Shown here piece after piece: positions 1 to 7,574 of a DNA stretch of 64,000 bases (position 1 is its first letter; every line of letters starts with the position of its first letter). Under the pieces are notes generated by a model. It did not search any database and was not told the origin of the DNA. It saw nothing but the letters and a program-made list of their open reading frames with translations. The position numbers and the translations under genes are program-made. Source of the stretch: a virus; the IMG/VR virus record IMGVR_UViG_3300017971_000034, positions 1 through 64,000 of that record. One strand, 5' to 3'.

Positions 1-394
1 CGCCTATGGCCCCCTGACCCCCCGTTCCGCGCCTTCCCTGGAACATCTGCTGGCGGCGCGGCCCGAACACGGCGCCCGCCGACCCCATCAGGGACGCCAT
101 CATCGACGGGGCCCACCCGGCTCCGCCGGCCAAGCCCGCCTGCGCGGCGCCACCTACCCCGCCGGCGATGGACTGCGCGCGGGTCACGGCCGGGGAACCG
201 GTCCTGTGGTCCGGAGGGGCGGTCCCGCGCGTACCGCCGCCCGGGGCCCCTCCCGGCATCCCGCCGCCCATCGCGATGGTACGGGCCGACGCGTGGAGGC
301 GATCGAGCCGGCGTTGGAGGGCGTCTACCTTGGCAACGGCCTTCTTGTCGTCGAGGTCTACCTCGATAACGTCGCGGTTCCTATTCTCCGCCAA
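1..394 (-). CDS. Tape measure protein, N-terminal part (runs off the left edge)
   Basis: Open from a TTG at 394 to the edge, about 131 codons. The TTG is preceded by GGAGGAGAAGTTCT, a strong Shine-Dalgarno at good spacing, inside the end of the frameshifted chaperone gene. The first 30 residues are charged and helical (VDLDDKKAVAKVDALQRRL), then comes a Gly/Ala-rich, partly hydrophobic stretch. Both are usual for the start of tape measure proteins, which set tail length inside the tube and are bound by the chaperones encoded just upstream. The position after sheath, tube and chaperone supports the call. An in-frame ATG about 36 codons further in is a weaker start. The assignment rests mainly on context. 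Confidence 0.6.
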   Translation of the reverse strand, partial: MAENRNRDVIEVDLDDKKAVAKVDALQRRLDRLHASARTIAMGGGMPGGAPGGGTRGTAPPDHRTGSPAVTRAQSIAGGVGGAAQAGLAGGAGWAPSMMASLMGSAGAVFGPRRQQMFQGRRGTGGQGAIG

Positions 395-574
395 AGAACT
401 TCTCCTCCCACCCCCGGACCAGCGGGTCGTCCCCGACGACGTCGTCGACCCCGACGTTGTCCAGGTCTATCTGCCTCCAGCTCTCGTCGTCCAACCTTAG
501 CAAGGCGGCCTCCACCAGCTCCGCCGGGCCTAGGTCGGGCACCAGCGGGTTACTCTCCGACGGCGGCAGGGGGT
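381..574 (-). CDS. Frameshifted extension of the tail assembly chaperone (T-like part)
   Basis: Downstream of the C run at 570-574 the alternative frame encodes about 63 residues that are acidic and rich in hydrophobic heptads (DLGPAELVEAALLRLDDESW), ending at a TAG at 381-383. It has no start of its own with a ribosome site. The frame is +1 (equivalently -2) relative to the chaperone. The zero-frame codons GCA CCC CCT allow a tRNA on CCC to re-pair on CCC one base downstream. Mu-like and many other phages make such a fusion by programmed shifting. The shift itself is inferred. Confidence 0.6.
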
Positions 575-1074
575 GCTGTGTCAGCAAAGGGCGAAACAAC
601 CTCCACGCCCCACCGCTCCTCGCTTGTCTCACCCTCCGGATCGTCTCCTTGAAAGTAGCGGAGCTCGTGCTCCTGCACCTCCTTAAAAAGCACGAGTGCC
701 AGTACCGGATTCTCCCCCATCGCCTCCCACAGCCACCCGGGCACGTTCCGCAGCTGCTGGGAACAGTTGGCGACGGCGGCGATGTGCTGCCTCACGTCGG
801 GCGGCAGGTTCTCCCACGGCCCGCCGGCCATCTGGTTCATCATCAGGTAGGTAGCGCGCCGCTCGCTATCGCTCATGATGCGGCTGGTAACGTCGGCCTT
901 CATCCGAACCCCGCTCTTGGGATTTCGGTAGGAGACCTTCAGGATCACCTCCCGCGGGGTTAGCTTCCTGTCGGACGGCCTCCTATCTACGGACGCACGG
1001 GCGGCGTTAGCCATCTCCCGAAGGTCGGGGGCGGGCCTGGGGGTTGGATATTCCTGCTTACGCATCGTACTCAT
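550..1074 (-). CDS. Tail assembly chaperone (G-like product)
   Basis: A 174-residue protein, mostly helical and charged, between the tail tube gene and the tape measure gene, which is the standard place for the tail assembly chaperone. The Met at 1074 overlaps the tube gene by 17 bp; a second Met three codons in is possible. Its last codons overlap a second frame (381-632) that reads as good protein, so part of the translation probably shifts frame to give a longer G-T-type product. The family coats the tape measure and recruits tube subunits. No motif identifies it by itself; the call comes from position and the overlapping frame. Confidence 0.7.
   Translation of the reverse strand: MSTMRKQEYPTPRPAPDLREMANAARASVDRRPSDRKLTPREVILKVSYRNPKSGVRMKADVTSRIMSDSERRATYLMMNQMAGGPWENLPPDVRQHIAAVANCSQQLRNVPGWLWEAMGENPVLALVLFKEVQEHELRYFQGDDPEGETSEERWGVEVVSPFADTAPPAAVGE
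569..577 (-). promoter_or_regulatory. Candidate programmed frameshift site (C5 run)
   Basis: On the minus strand the zero frame reads GCA CCC CCT GCC; the run of five C at 570-574 allows a +1 or -2 slip into the frame of the extension. No stable pseudoknot was looked for. The site lies eight codons before the zero-frame stop. Confidence 0.5.
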
Positions 1075-1483
1075 CGAACATCCGGCGGCCGCGGAACGTA
1101 GCGTTGGTGGTCATGAGGCTCCCGCGGTCTATGCGCCACGTGAGCGTCTCCGGAACGAGCCCCTCCACCTTCCAGATCGGGCGGTCCTCGATATCGTCGA
1201 AGACGATCAGCGTGAGCGGGGTCTCCTGGAAGGCTATGAGGTCCGCGGTGTCGCCTCGCGGCCACACACCCTGCTCCCGGAGCGACGCCAGCGACAGGCG
1301 CACGGAGTCGAGCGTCGCCGTAACCACGACGGCTACCGGTTCGTGCTCCTTGACGTACGCATCGCCGAGCGCCTCCACGGGTATCTGTGTAATGGTCTCG
1401 GTCGCCGATACGCCGGTAGCGTAGCCTACCTCTTTACCGTCGATGAGGGCCAGGGCCCTAGCTCCCCCGATAGACCGTCCCAC
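1058..1483 (-). CDS. Tail tube protein
   Basis: A 141-residue protein directly after the sheath gene, with the length and order usual for myovirus tubes. The sequence alternates beta-strand-like stretches with few charges in the core (YATGVSATETITQIPVEAL near the start and WRIDRGSLMTTNATFRGRR near the end), as expected of the beta-barrel that stacks into the inner tail tube. The start has no better alternative. Its 3' end overlaps the chaperone start. Identification combines the fold-like pattern and the sheath neighbour. Confidence 0.8.
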   Translation of the reverse strand: MGRSIGGARALALIDGKEVGYATGVSATETITQIPVEALGDAYVKEHEPVAVVVTATLDSVRLSLASLREQGVWPRGDTADLIAFQETPLTLIVFDDIEDRPIWKVEGLVPETLTWRIDRGSLMTTNATFRGRRMFDEYDA

Positions 1484-1496
1484 GGTTCACCTCCGA

Positions 1497-3512
1497 TCAG
1501 GCGTTGAACGGCGTCCGGGCCGCCGTAACGTTGTACTCGATGAAGTTGATCGGTTCGACCGGTGCCACCGTCGCGTTGACGCGCCACCGGTCCCCGAGGT
1601 CCTCCGCGGTAACGGAGTCCTCCTTGAAGTCCTTGATGACCCCCTCCAGTACCTGTAGCCGCAGGTCGGCGCGGGTCTCGGTCTCGATGCGGCCCCGGGT
1701 CTGCTTGAAACCGGGGTCCCCGATCAGCAGGTCCAACCGGTTCCGTACGCTCCGGACGCTAGTGTTTAACGATTCGTTCGCCGAGACCTCGCTCCAGATC
1801 GGGTTGTCGTCCAGCAGGTGCGTGGTCACCGACCTCTCGATACGGAGCCCGATTCGGGGGGCGCGGGTCACTATGACCAGCCCGTTGGCGATCATTTCGT
1901 CGGCGTCCTCGTTGGCGTCCCAGCTCGAGTCGCTGCGGACTCCCAAGAGGTTCGGTACCTTCCTAGTCATCGGTACCCCGACGTCCGTTCCGGCCTGGAT
2001 CCCTGCGCACATGGTGGCCAGGTAGAGCGGGTCGGCCCACTCCACCAGACCGCTAGCGCGGCGTACCTGCGCCTCCTGACCGACCAGGGCGCAGTGTCGC
2101 GTGTTTAGGTTAAGCGTCCGCGTGAACAGCTGCGACTTGGTCTCCCCCGCCGCGGCCGCCAACCAAGCACACCGTTCGTTGGCACCCGCGCCGGCCATCT
2201 TGACGCAGTGCGCGCGGACCGCATCGTGCAACCCGGCGTCGGTGGTCAGCGGCAACACGATCTGTACGTCCTCCTGTTCGAGAGCCACCAGCGCGGCCTC
2301 CCAGTCGGACAAAGAACCGGCCGTGTAACCGCCACCGGACAGGTACACGGGTACGGCCAGCGCTACCGGTGCCTCCCCAGCCCCCGCCGACCGCGCGGTC
2401 GATACCAGAGCGGAGTTGACGTTCAGGTAGTCCACGATAAACTTGAGGTCGGCCCGGATGTTGGCCGTCGTCCCGTTGATAGAGGTCGCCGTTAGGTAGT
2501 CTAGCTCGTCGGTGGGTACTGCCGGTGCCTTTGGACTCTGGAACGTGGCGTGGTAACCGCGCGACGCGAACCCGTTGATGGTCGCCTGAACCTCGGTGAG
2601 CGTCGGGTACGACGCCGCCAGCAGGTCGAACGCGTCCACCACCAGCTCCACCGTGGGCGTAGTAACGTCGGTCGTGGCCCACGTAACCTGCGTTACGTCG
2701 GAGAACGCGCCGGTGGTGGTCTTCTGGGTGACCCCGTCGGCGGTTATCCACGTCAAGACCTCCTGTAGCGGTGCGCCCGTAGCCTTATTAACCCCGTCGA
2801 TCGTCAGGGTGTGGGTCTCGCCGGCCCCGGCCGCCAGGCTTGGGGTGGCGGCGATCGTCCCGCTCCACGCTAGCTTGGTGATGTCGAAGGGGCCACCGGC
2901 GTCCTGGTTGACGCCGAGCGCGATACCGCTCTTCGCCTGTAGGATGTTTACCTCAGTGGCCGTAACCGACAACTCCACCAGCGTTGCCTCCCCGCCGTCG
3001 TACTCCACCTCCAAGAGCACACCGGACCCGAGACCGACGAACTCCTCCGTCGAGTAACCGGGGCGGCCTATGGTGAAGTCGCGCAGGGTCGCGTCGACCG
3101 CGTTGTTCTCGACGAACAGCGACGTCTGGTTCCCCTCGAACCCGGAGACGAGCGAGGTTACCACCATCGCGGCGATCGGCGTCGACTCCAGCAACGTGTG
3201 CGCGGCGGCCGTAGTGGGAGCAGCGTTGCAGACGATCACGGCGGACGGACCACCGCGCACGCGGTCGTCCCTGGCCGGGGTGTAGAGGAACCGTACGATG
3301 TCCGCCCAGAACGGGTCGTTCGGGGCCAGGTCCGCCATGGAGCGTGGCGTGTTGACCTGGACCGGGTCAGCCTCCTCGAGGAACGGCAGGTCGCCGATTA
3401 CGGCGACCCTGTTGATCGTCAGGACGCGCCCGGCTAGTGACGAAGCGTCTACCTTTCCGTACACGCCGGGACGGTAGGTTGTTCGCCCGTCAACGTTGAT
3501 CGCGGTTGGCAT
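1497..3512 (-). CDS. Tail sheath protein
   Basis: 671 residues. The N-terminus (TYRPGVYGKVDAS) is the typical start of contractile sheath subunits, followed by insertion domains rich in Thr and Val. The C-terminal part has the conserved layout: a VIVTRAPRIGLRIERSVTTH strand region, then the helical segment with SVRNRLDLLIGDPGF and RIETETRADLRLQVLEG. The C-terminal EYNVTA strand would join the sheath mesh. The subunit contracts around the tube during infection. It sits between a head-tail gene and the tube gene with 3-13 bp gaps. This shows that the phage is a myovirus. Confidence 0.93.
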   Translation of the reverse strand: MPTAINVDGRTTYRPGVYGKVDASSLAGRVLTINRVAVIGDLPFLEEADPVQVNTPRSMADLAPNDPFWADIVRFLYTPARDDRVRGGPSAVIVCNAAPTTAAAHTLLESTPIAAMVVTSLVSGFEGNQTSLFVENNAVDATLRDFTIGRPGYSTEEFVGLGSGVLLEVEYDGGEATLVELSVTATEVNILQAKSGIALGVNQDAGGPFDITKLAWSGTIAATPSLAAGAGETHTLTIDGVNKATGAPLQEVLTWITADGVTQKTTTGAFSDVTQVTWATTDVTTPTVELVVDAFDLLAASYPTLTEVQATINGFASRGYHATFQSPKAPAVPTDELDYLTATSINGTTANIRADLKFIVDYLNVNSALVSTARSAGAGEAPVALAVPVYLSGGGYTAGSLSDWEAALVALEQEDVQIVLPLTTDAGLHDAVRAHCVKMAGAGANERCAWLAAAAGETKSQLFTRTLNLNTRHCALVGQEAQVRRASGLVEWADPLYLATMCAGIQAGTDVGVPMTRKVPNLLGVRSDSSWDANEDADEMIANGLVIVTRAPRIGLRIERSVTTHLLDDNPIWSEVSANESLNTSVRSVRNRLDLLIGDPGFKQTRGRIETETRADLRLQVLEGVIKDFKEDSVTAEDLGDRWRVNATVAPVEPINFIEYNVTAARTPFNA

Positions 3513-3515
3513 AGC

Positions 3516-4160
3516 TTAGCTCCCCGATTCGGGTTCGATTCCGCCCCTGTAACCGTCTACCGTAATGTCCGAGGCGGCCACCAGGAGGCCCTTAGCCTCC
3601 AGGTCCACCCCGGTCGACTGAATGTGCGTTATGGCGGACCAGCGGGACGTCTGGCCGTACATCCCGGGTCCCTCGTGCAGCAACTGCTCTTCTGGGCTAA
3701 GGTCGCCGCCCCCAAGGTAGCGAACGTCGGCGTAGCCCAACCCCAGCAGGAAGGGGGTGGCGTCCATCATCAGGGCCCGCACCACCACCCGAAGGGCCCT
3801 GGTAAGCTGCGGGTGCGGGGCGTCGATACCGACGGTAACCACCTGCTCGACGATCATCTCGCGGTACCACTTGCCCCCCTCGGCCCTACCGAAGTCCCCC
3901 AGCGCCTGGGAGTCTACCGGCGTATCGCTGAGCTGGATCCCGATAACGGGTTTCTCCGGCGGGTCGAAGGTCCAGCTGGGGCGTACCTCGACCCCCAACT
4001 CGACCAGCTTCGCGTGCCAGGCCTCCAGCATCTCGTCCTCTACCAGCTGCTCCCCGCCCGGCTCCCTGAAAAGCGTCTTGAAGTCGGTAAGGGAACCGGA
4101 CAGCTGCGACCAACCGTTCTGTAGGACGGTTACGACGTGCAGGTCGAAGATACCCGCCAT
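3516..4160 (-). CDS. Tail terminator or neck protein, probable
   Basis: 214 residues from the ATG at 4160, which overlaps the stop of the upstream gene as TGATG; an earlier in-frame Met would lie wholly inside that gene. The gene lies between a gp10-like connector gene and the sheath, where myoviruses encode the tail completion or terminator protein. The protein is mixed alpha/beta with no motif I recognise. The role is inferred from position only. Confidence 0.55.
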   Translation of the reverse strand: MAGIFDLHVVTVLQNGWSQLSGSLTDFKTLFREPGGEQLVEDEMLEAWHAKLVELGVEVRPSWTFDPPEKPVIGIQLSDTPVDSQALGDFGRAEGGKWYREMIVEQVVTVGIDAPHPQLTRALRVVVRALMMDATPFLLGLGYADVRYLGGGDLSPEEQLLHEGPGMYGQTSRWSAITHIQSTGVDLEAKGLLVAASDITVDGYRGGIEPESGS

Positions 4161-4810
4161 CAGCCGAGCCCCCTTATGACCTGGGGCATCCTGGTAGCTA
4201 CCCGCCTCAGGATGTGCCTGGCCCCGATACCGGGATGCCTCCACGGGCGGCCGCGTTCCGATACCGTCCTGAAGCTAACGTACCGCGACCGGACCCCGCC
4301 CGGTCTGCGGACGCGGTACACCCCGGCGGGGCTCCTCTCGCCCCAGACCGTGACGACCTTCCGGTACGCCGGGTTCAGGTAGGGCGCCCGCGCGGGGGCA
4401 GTACCTACCCTGATAGAGGCCGTCAGCTGCCGCGCCGCGCCGTACTCCGCCACCGACATACCCCTAGTTAGGTGGCGGAACGGTATCGACGCGTACAGGT
4501 GTCCATCCTTGGCCCGGCGGACGTTTTTAAACCGCGAGAGACGCGACCGCACATCGTACCCGCGCGACCCGAACTCGATTATCGTAGGAAGACCGGGGGC
4601 CAGCTTGAACAGCAACCTCGGCCTGTCCCGGACCGACCGGTCGATCGATACCGACATCCCGCGTAGGTACGCCCCGAGCGACGAGTTCAGGGTGCGCTTG
4701 GCCTCCTCCCGCCACGTTCTGGCTGCCGCCAGGGCTACCGCCCGCAGTCTGTCCTGCCGGTTGGCGTGCGATACCCTGAGGGCGTACGCTAGCTTTAGGG
4801 GCCTAGGCAC
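4160..4810 (-). CDS. HK97 gp10-like neck or minor tail protein
   Basis: 216 residues, strongly basic. The N-terminal helix (RAVALAAARTWREEAKRTL) and the Arg-rich loops with PYLNPAYRKVV resemble the HK97 gp10/neck family, which bridges connector and tail. The start overlaps the upstream gene by 8 bp and the stop overlaps the next start by 1 bp, so the three genes are probably translated together. The family assignment is tentative. Confidence 0.5.
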   Translation of the reverse strand: MPRPLKLAYALRVSHANRQDRLRAVALAAARTWREEAKRTLNSSLGAYLRGMSVSIDRSVRDRPRLLFKLAPGLPTIIEFGSRGYDVRSRLSRFKNVRRAKDGHLYASIPFRHLTRGMSVAEYGAARQLTASIRVGTAPARAPYLNPAYRKVVTVWGERSPAGVYRVRRPGGVRSRYVSFRTVSERGRPWRHPGIGARHILRRVATRMPQVIRGLG

Positions 4811-5648
4811 AGGGGTCCTCCTCTATGCCTATGCCGCGGTGCCGTAGGAAGATCCGGCGACAGTCGACGTGCACGGGTAGCACCTGGAACTGCTCCGCTA
4901 CGCTCTTGCGGACCGAGTATTGGGCTCTCAGAACGTGGGGGAAGTTCCACACCACGTACACGGGGTTGGTGAAGTACTTCATCGAGTACCGCTCGCCCAC
5001 GGTAGGGGCACTGCCCAGACCGTCCCCCAGGGTCCAATCAATGTCGCCGGCGGCAGTAACCTCGAAGTCGGTCCCTTCCACCAACGGATCCGGGTACAGC
5101 GTACCCTCGTCGTCGGCCACCCGACAGTAGGTAACCCCAACGTCTACCGGAACCGGGGTCACCTGGTCCGCGCCCCCGCCCGTGAACATGTTCTCCGGGG
5201 TGGCCACCGGGTGCCGCAGCTGCTCCACGGTGGCGGCCGTCCGGACGCCGATCTCGTCCTCCACCACCGTGGCGTCCACTAGCGTGATCCTGTCGAACTT
5301 CGCGGGCTTGTTCTCGGGGAACCACGTTACCCGCACCATCTGGTCGGCGTACTCCCCGTACTGCCGGAACATAGCGGCCTGCCTGGTGGCCCCCTGTACC
5401 ATGACGCGCGTCGACTGGGCAGAGTGGTACAGGATACCGTTCCCCCGACATTCGGAACAGTCCGTCCTACCCTCGAAGCTGTACCCCGTGAGGCCTCCAG
5501 CGTTCACGTTCCCGATACACGGGCACAGCGCGTGCTGCTCCCACTTCGCCACCAGCGACCGGTGCACCAGGAACCGGCGTATCCCGGCCAGGTCCAGGTC
5601 GACCCGGGCCCGCTGCAGGCTCTTCGGGTATAGTAGGGGAAACTTCAC
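4803..5648 (-). CDS. Head-tail connector region protein with Cys-rich segment
   Basis: 281 residues. A Cys cluster near residues 42-70 (CPCIGN, then CSECRGNG) looks like a small zinc knuckle. Such a knuckle occurs in structural proteins found between connector genes of some large phages. The rest is beta-rich, with an internal stretch (DPLVEGTDFEVTAAGDIDW) similar to baseplate or connector beta-sandwich proteins. It overlaps both neighbours by a few bases. The role in head-tail joining is inferred from position. Confidence 0.5.
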   Translation of the reverse strand: MKFPLLYPKSLQRARVDLDLAGIRRFLVHRSLVAKWEQHALCPCIGNVNAGGLTGYSFEGRTDCSECRGNGILYHSAQSTRVMVQGATRQAAMFRQYGEYADQMVRVTWFPENKPAKFDRITLVDATVVEDEIGVRTAATVEQLRHPVATPENMFTGGGADQVTPVPVDVGVTYCRVADDEGTLYPDPLVEGTDFEVTAAGDIDWTLGDGLGSAPTVGERYSMKYFTNPVYVVWNFPHVLRAQYSVRKSVAEQFQVLPVHVDCRRIFLRHRGIGIEEDPCA

Positions 5649-6643
5649 AGGGCGAACATCCTAACCGGACGGTACTTCCGCTTGCTCGTCTCCATGTGCG
5701 ACTGGAGGCGCTTCTGGTAGCTTATCATGCGGGCACCGTACCCGCTGTTCTCCACCCCCGACGTGGTACCGATCGATTGCGATATCCCGTCCACCGAGAT
5801 AGACAGGGTGCTGATACCGGCCCCTATGATGAGGTCGCCGGCGGTGTCGAGCGGCAGCAGGGCGGCCACCAACCCGACCATGTCTAAGATACTGTGCGGG
5901 TAGTCGAGGAGCGTTAGCGTAGCGTCGGCCCAGGTCTTCTTCCACTCGAGGTCGACCACGAGCGTCGTTCCATCGGTTACCTCGTGTATTCTACGAACCT
6001 CGTCCCCGACCTTTACGTACTGCCCCTTCCTTAGGATCGTGGACACCTCGTAAACGGCCTCCTCGTCTCCGTTCACGACTTCCAAGAAATCCGTACCGGT
6101 CCCGGTAAGGCACCGGTCCCCGACCTTCGCGGTTACCGTACCCGTAACGTCGTGCTCGAAACCGGCTACGTAGTCCAACCACAGCCACCGCGGTGTGTAC
6201 GGTCGGACCGTCAGGACGTCGGCGGCCAGGATCGGGATACCACCGCTGTAACTCCACCCCTCCAACCCCTCGGGACCGGGCAATATCTGCACCTGCCCCG
6301 CCAGGGAAGAACTCACGTGCATCCACGACCGCGGGAAGGTAGTTTTCTGGAAGGCCCCGAACCTTACCCCTCCCCGCAGAACGGACCGTACGGGGCGGTG
6401 GTCGGCGTGCAGTAGGTACCAGGTCTCGTTCTCCCAGTCGGAGACGTCGTGGCGCTCGAACGGGTACCGGAGGTTACCGTCTAGGACGACGTCTAGTTCC
6501 TCCGATACGGCATCGATCGCTGCATCGCGGGAATGCTCGAACAAGGAATCGGGGTAGGGGTCGTCCTCGTCACCGGTCAAGTTGATACCGAACAGGTAGT
6601 TGTCGATCATCCACTGTTTAGTAATGATGTCTGAGATCGACAA
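5645..6643 (-). CDS. Head-tail adaptor protein, probable
   Basis: 332 residues. The N-terminal part (SISDIITKQWMIDNYLFGI, followed by acidic residues and SLFEHSRDAAIDAVSEELD) resembles gp6-type head-tail adaptors, which bind under the portal. An inserted beta-rich middle domain makes it longer than the family's roughly 100 residues. It is the first gene after the low-GC decoration-like gene and a hairpin. The assignment rests on the N-terminal helices and gene order. Confidence 0.55.
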   Translation of the reverse strand: MSISDIITKQWMIDNYLFGINLTGDEDDPYPDSLFEHSRDAAIDAVSEELDVVLDGNLRYPFERHDVSDWENETWYLLHADHRPVRSVLRGGVRFGAFQKTTFPRSWMHVSSSLAGQVQILPGPEGLEGWSYSGGIPILAADVLTVRPYTPRWLWLDYVAGFEHDVTGTVTAKVGDRCLTGTGTDFLEVVNGDEEAVYEVSTILRKGQYVKVGDEVRRIHEVTDGTTLVVDLEWKKTWADATLTLLDYPHSILDMVGLVAALLPLDTAGDLIIGAGISTLSISVDGISQSIGTTSGVENSGYGARMISYQKRLQSHMETSKRKYRPVRMFAL

Positions 6644-6655
6644 CTCGTACCCCTC

Positions 6656-6702
6656 AAACCATAAGGGGAGGGCGAAACCCCCTACCCCCCTTATGGTTTT
6701 TT
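6656..6702 (+). terminator. Hairpin with T-run
   Basis: Perfect 13-bp inverted repeat, AAACCATAAGGGG at 6656-6668 and its complement at 6687-6699, with an 18-nt loop. On the plus strand it runs into six T. On the minus strand, the direction of the genes, only three T follow, so it would be a weak terminator there. It lies exactly between the stop of the low-GC gene and the next start, so it may limit transcription between the capsid and tail-connector genes or block antisense reading. Confidence 0.6.
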
Positions 6703-7252
6703 ACGGCAACAACTGATACATGAACCATAGGGAACCTGCACCGGCTGTCAGTTGGTCTCCATTGGCGCCGGTCAACTTGAGGGTAGCCGTGATCTCTGTC
6801 GCTACCGATCTTACTTGAGTTGTCCCCCCGGCAGCACTAGTAATGATCGTGCCCTTAGCACCGATCGCAGCACCCTTGTAGCCCAGCCCAGCTCCGACAA
6901 AGACATTCTGCGGGAGCACCAAAGAATCCGTATCGGGGACATCGGTTTCACCCAACTCAAGGGTTGCGGCCGACACGGCACCCCCTGCAAATTCTTCAGT
7001 CAGTTTGAACAGCGCATCCTTAAAAATGATCGGATTGACAGGTCCCGGTGTCCCAAACGCCTTCGTGATATTCAACGCGGCTGCGTTGAAATCCCCAAAC
7101 GTAAAGTCCCACCTCCTCACACGGATCGCAAAGTCGGCAGCCTGTACACGTTCACCGATCTTCCAATACCGGAAGTTCTGATCCGCACCTTCAAGGCGCA
7201 CAACCTCGTTATCCGTTAGCGGTCTATCGCTGTCAATCAACGGCCAGGTCAT
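6701..7252 (-). CDS. Probable capsid decoration or head fibre protein
   Basis: 183 residues. The N-terminal half (LEGADQNFRYWKIGERVQA, then a beta-rich part) and the Ala/Gly/Thr-rich C-terminal domain, with repeated short strands, look like a trimeric surface protein. It lies just downstream of the capsid gene, a usual place for decoration proteins. Base composition is clearly less GC-rich than the neighbours, with more A/T-ending codons, and a hairpin closes its 3' end. It is therefore likely a separately acquired cargo gene. Function is inferred from place and composition. Confidence 0.5.
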   Translation of the reverse strand: MTWPLIDSDRPLTDNEVVRLEGADQNFRYWKIGERVQAADFAIRVRRWDFTFGDFNAAALNITKAFGTPGPVNPIIFKDALFKLTEEFAGGAVSAATLELGETDVPDTDSLVLPQNVFVGAGLGYKGAAIGAKGTIITSAAGGTTQVRSVATEITATLKLTGANGDQLTAGAGSLWFMYQLLP

Positions 7253-7566
7253 CCGTCCACCTCCTCCTCTTCGTCCGCGTCAAGGAGCGCCTCGATGAGG
7301 TCCTCCCTCTTGTTGCTGTCCGGCTCGAGACCCCTCTCCTTAACCAGGGCGCGTAGCTCCTGGTAGCTGAGGTCGGTATAGACCGCTCCGGGTTCCGTAA
7401 CTTCCTCGGCATCCCAGACGAAGTCCGGGTGCCCTTCGCAGTACGCGGCGTCCCCTCCCCCCGGTTGGGGAGAGAGGTAACCGTCACCACCCACCGCGTA
7501 CGCGGTACGGCAGACGACGACGGTGTGGCCGCGGAGGTACATAGACTTGTGTCTCCACGCCCCCAC
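7249..7566 (-). CDS. Small protein with HeH/SAP-like domain
   Basis: 105 residues. Residues about 68-97 (LSYQELRALVKERGLEPDS, then a second helix ending in DLIEALLDAD) match the helix-extended-loop-helix (LEM/SAP-like) pattern often found in phage head-completion proteins. The start at 7566 lies 8 bp after the capsid gene. Such domains bind nucleic acid or anchor to connector proteins; a role in head completion is likely but not shown. Confidence 0.6.
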   Translation of the reverse strand: MGAWRHKSMYLRGHTVVVCRTAYAVGGDGYLSPQPGGGDAAYCEGHPDFVWDAEEVTEPGAVYTDLSYQELRALVKERGLEPDSNKREDLIEALLDADEEEEVDG

Positions 7567-7574
7567 AACTCACC

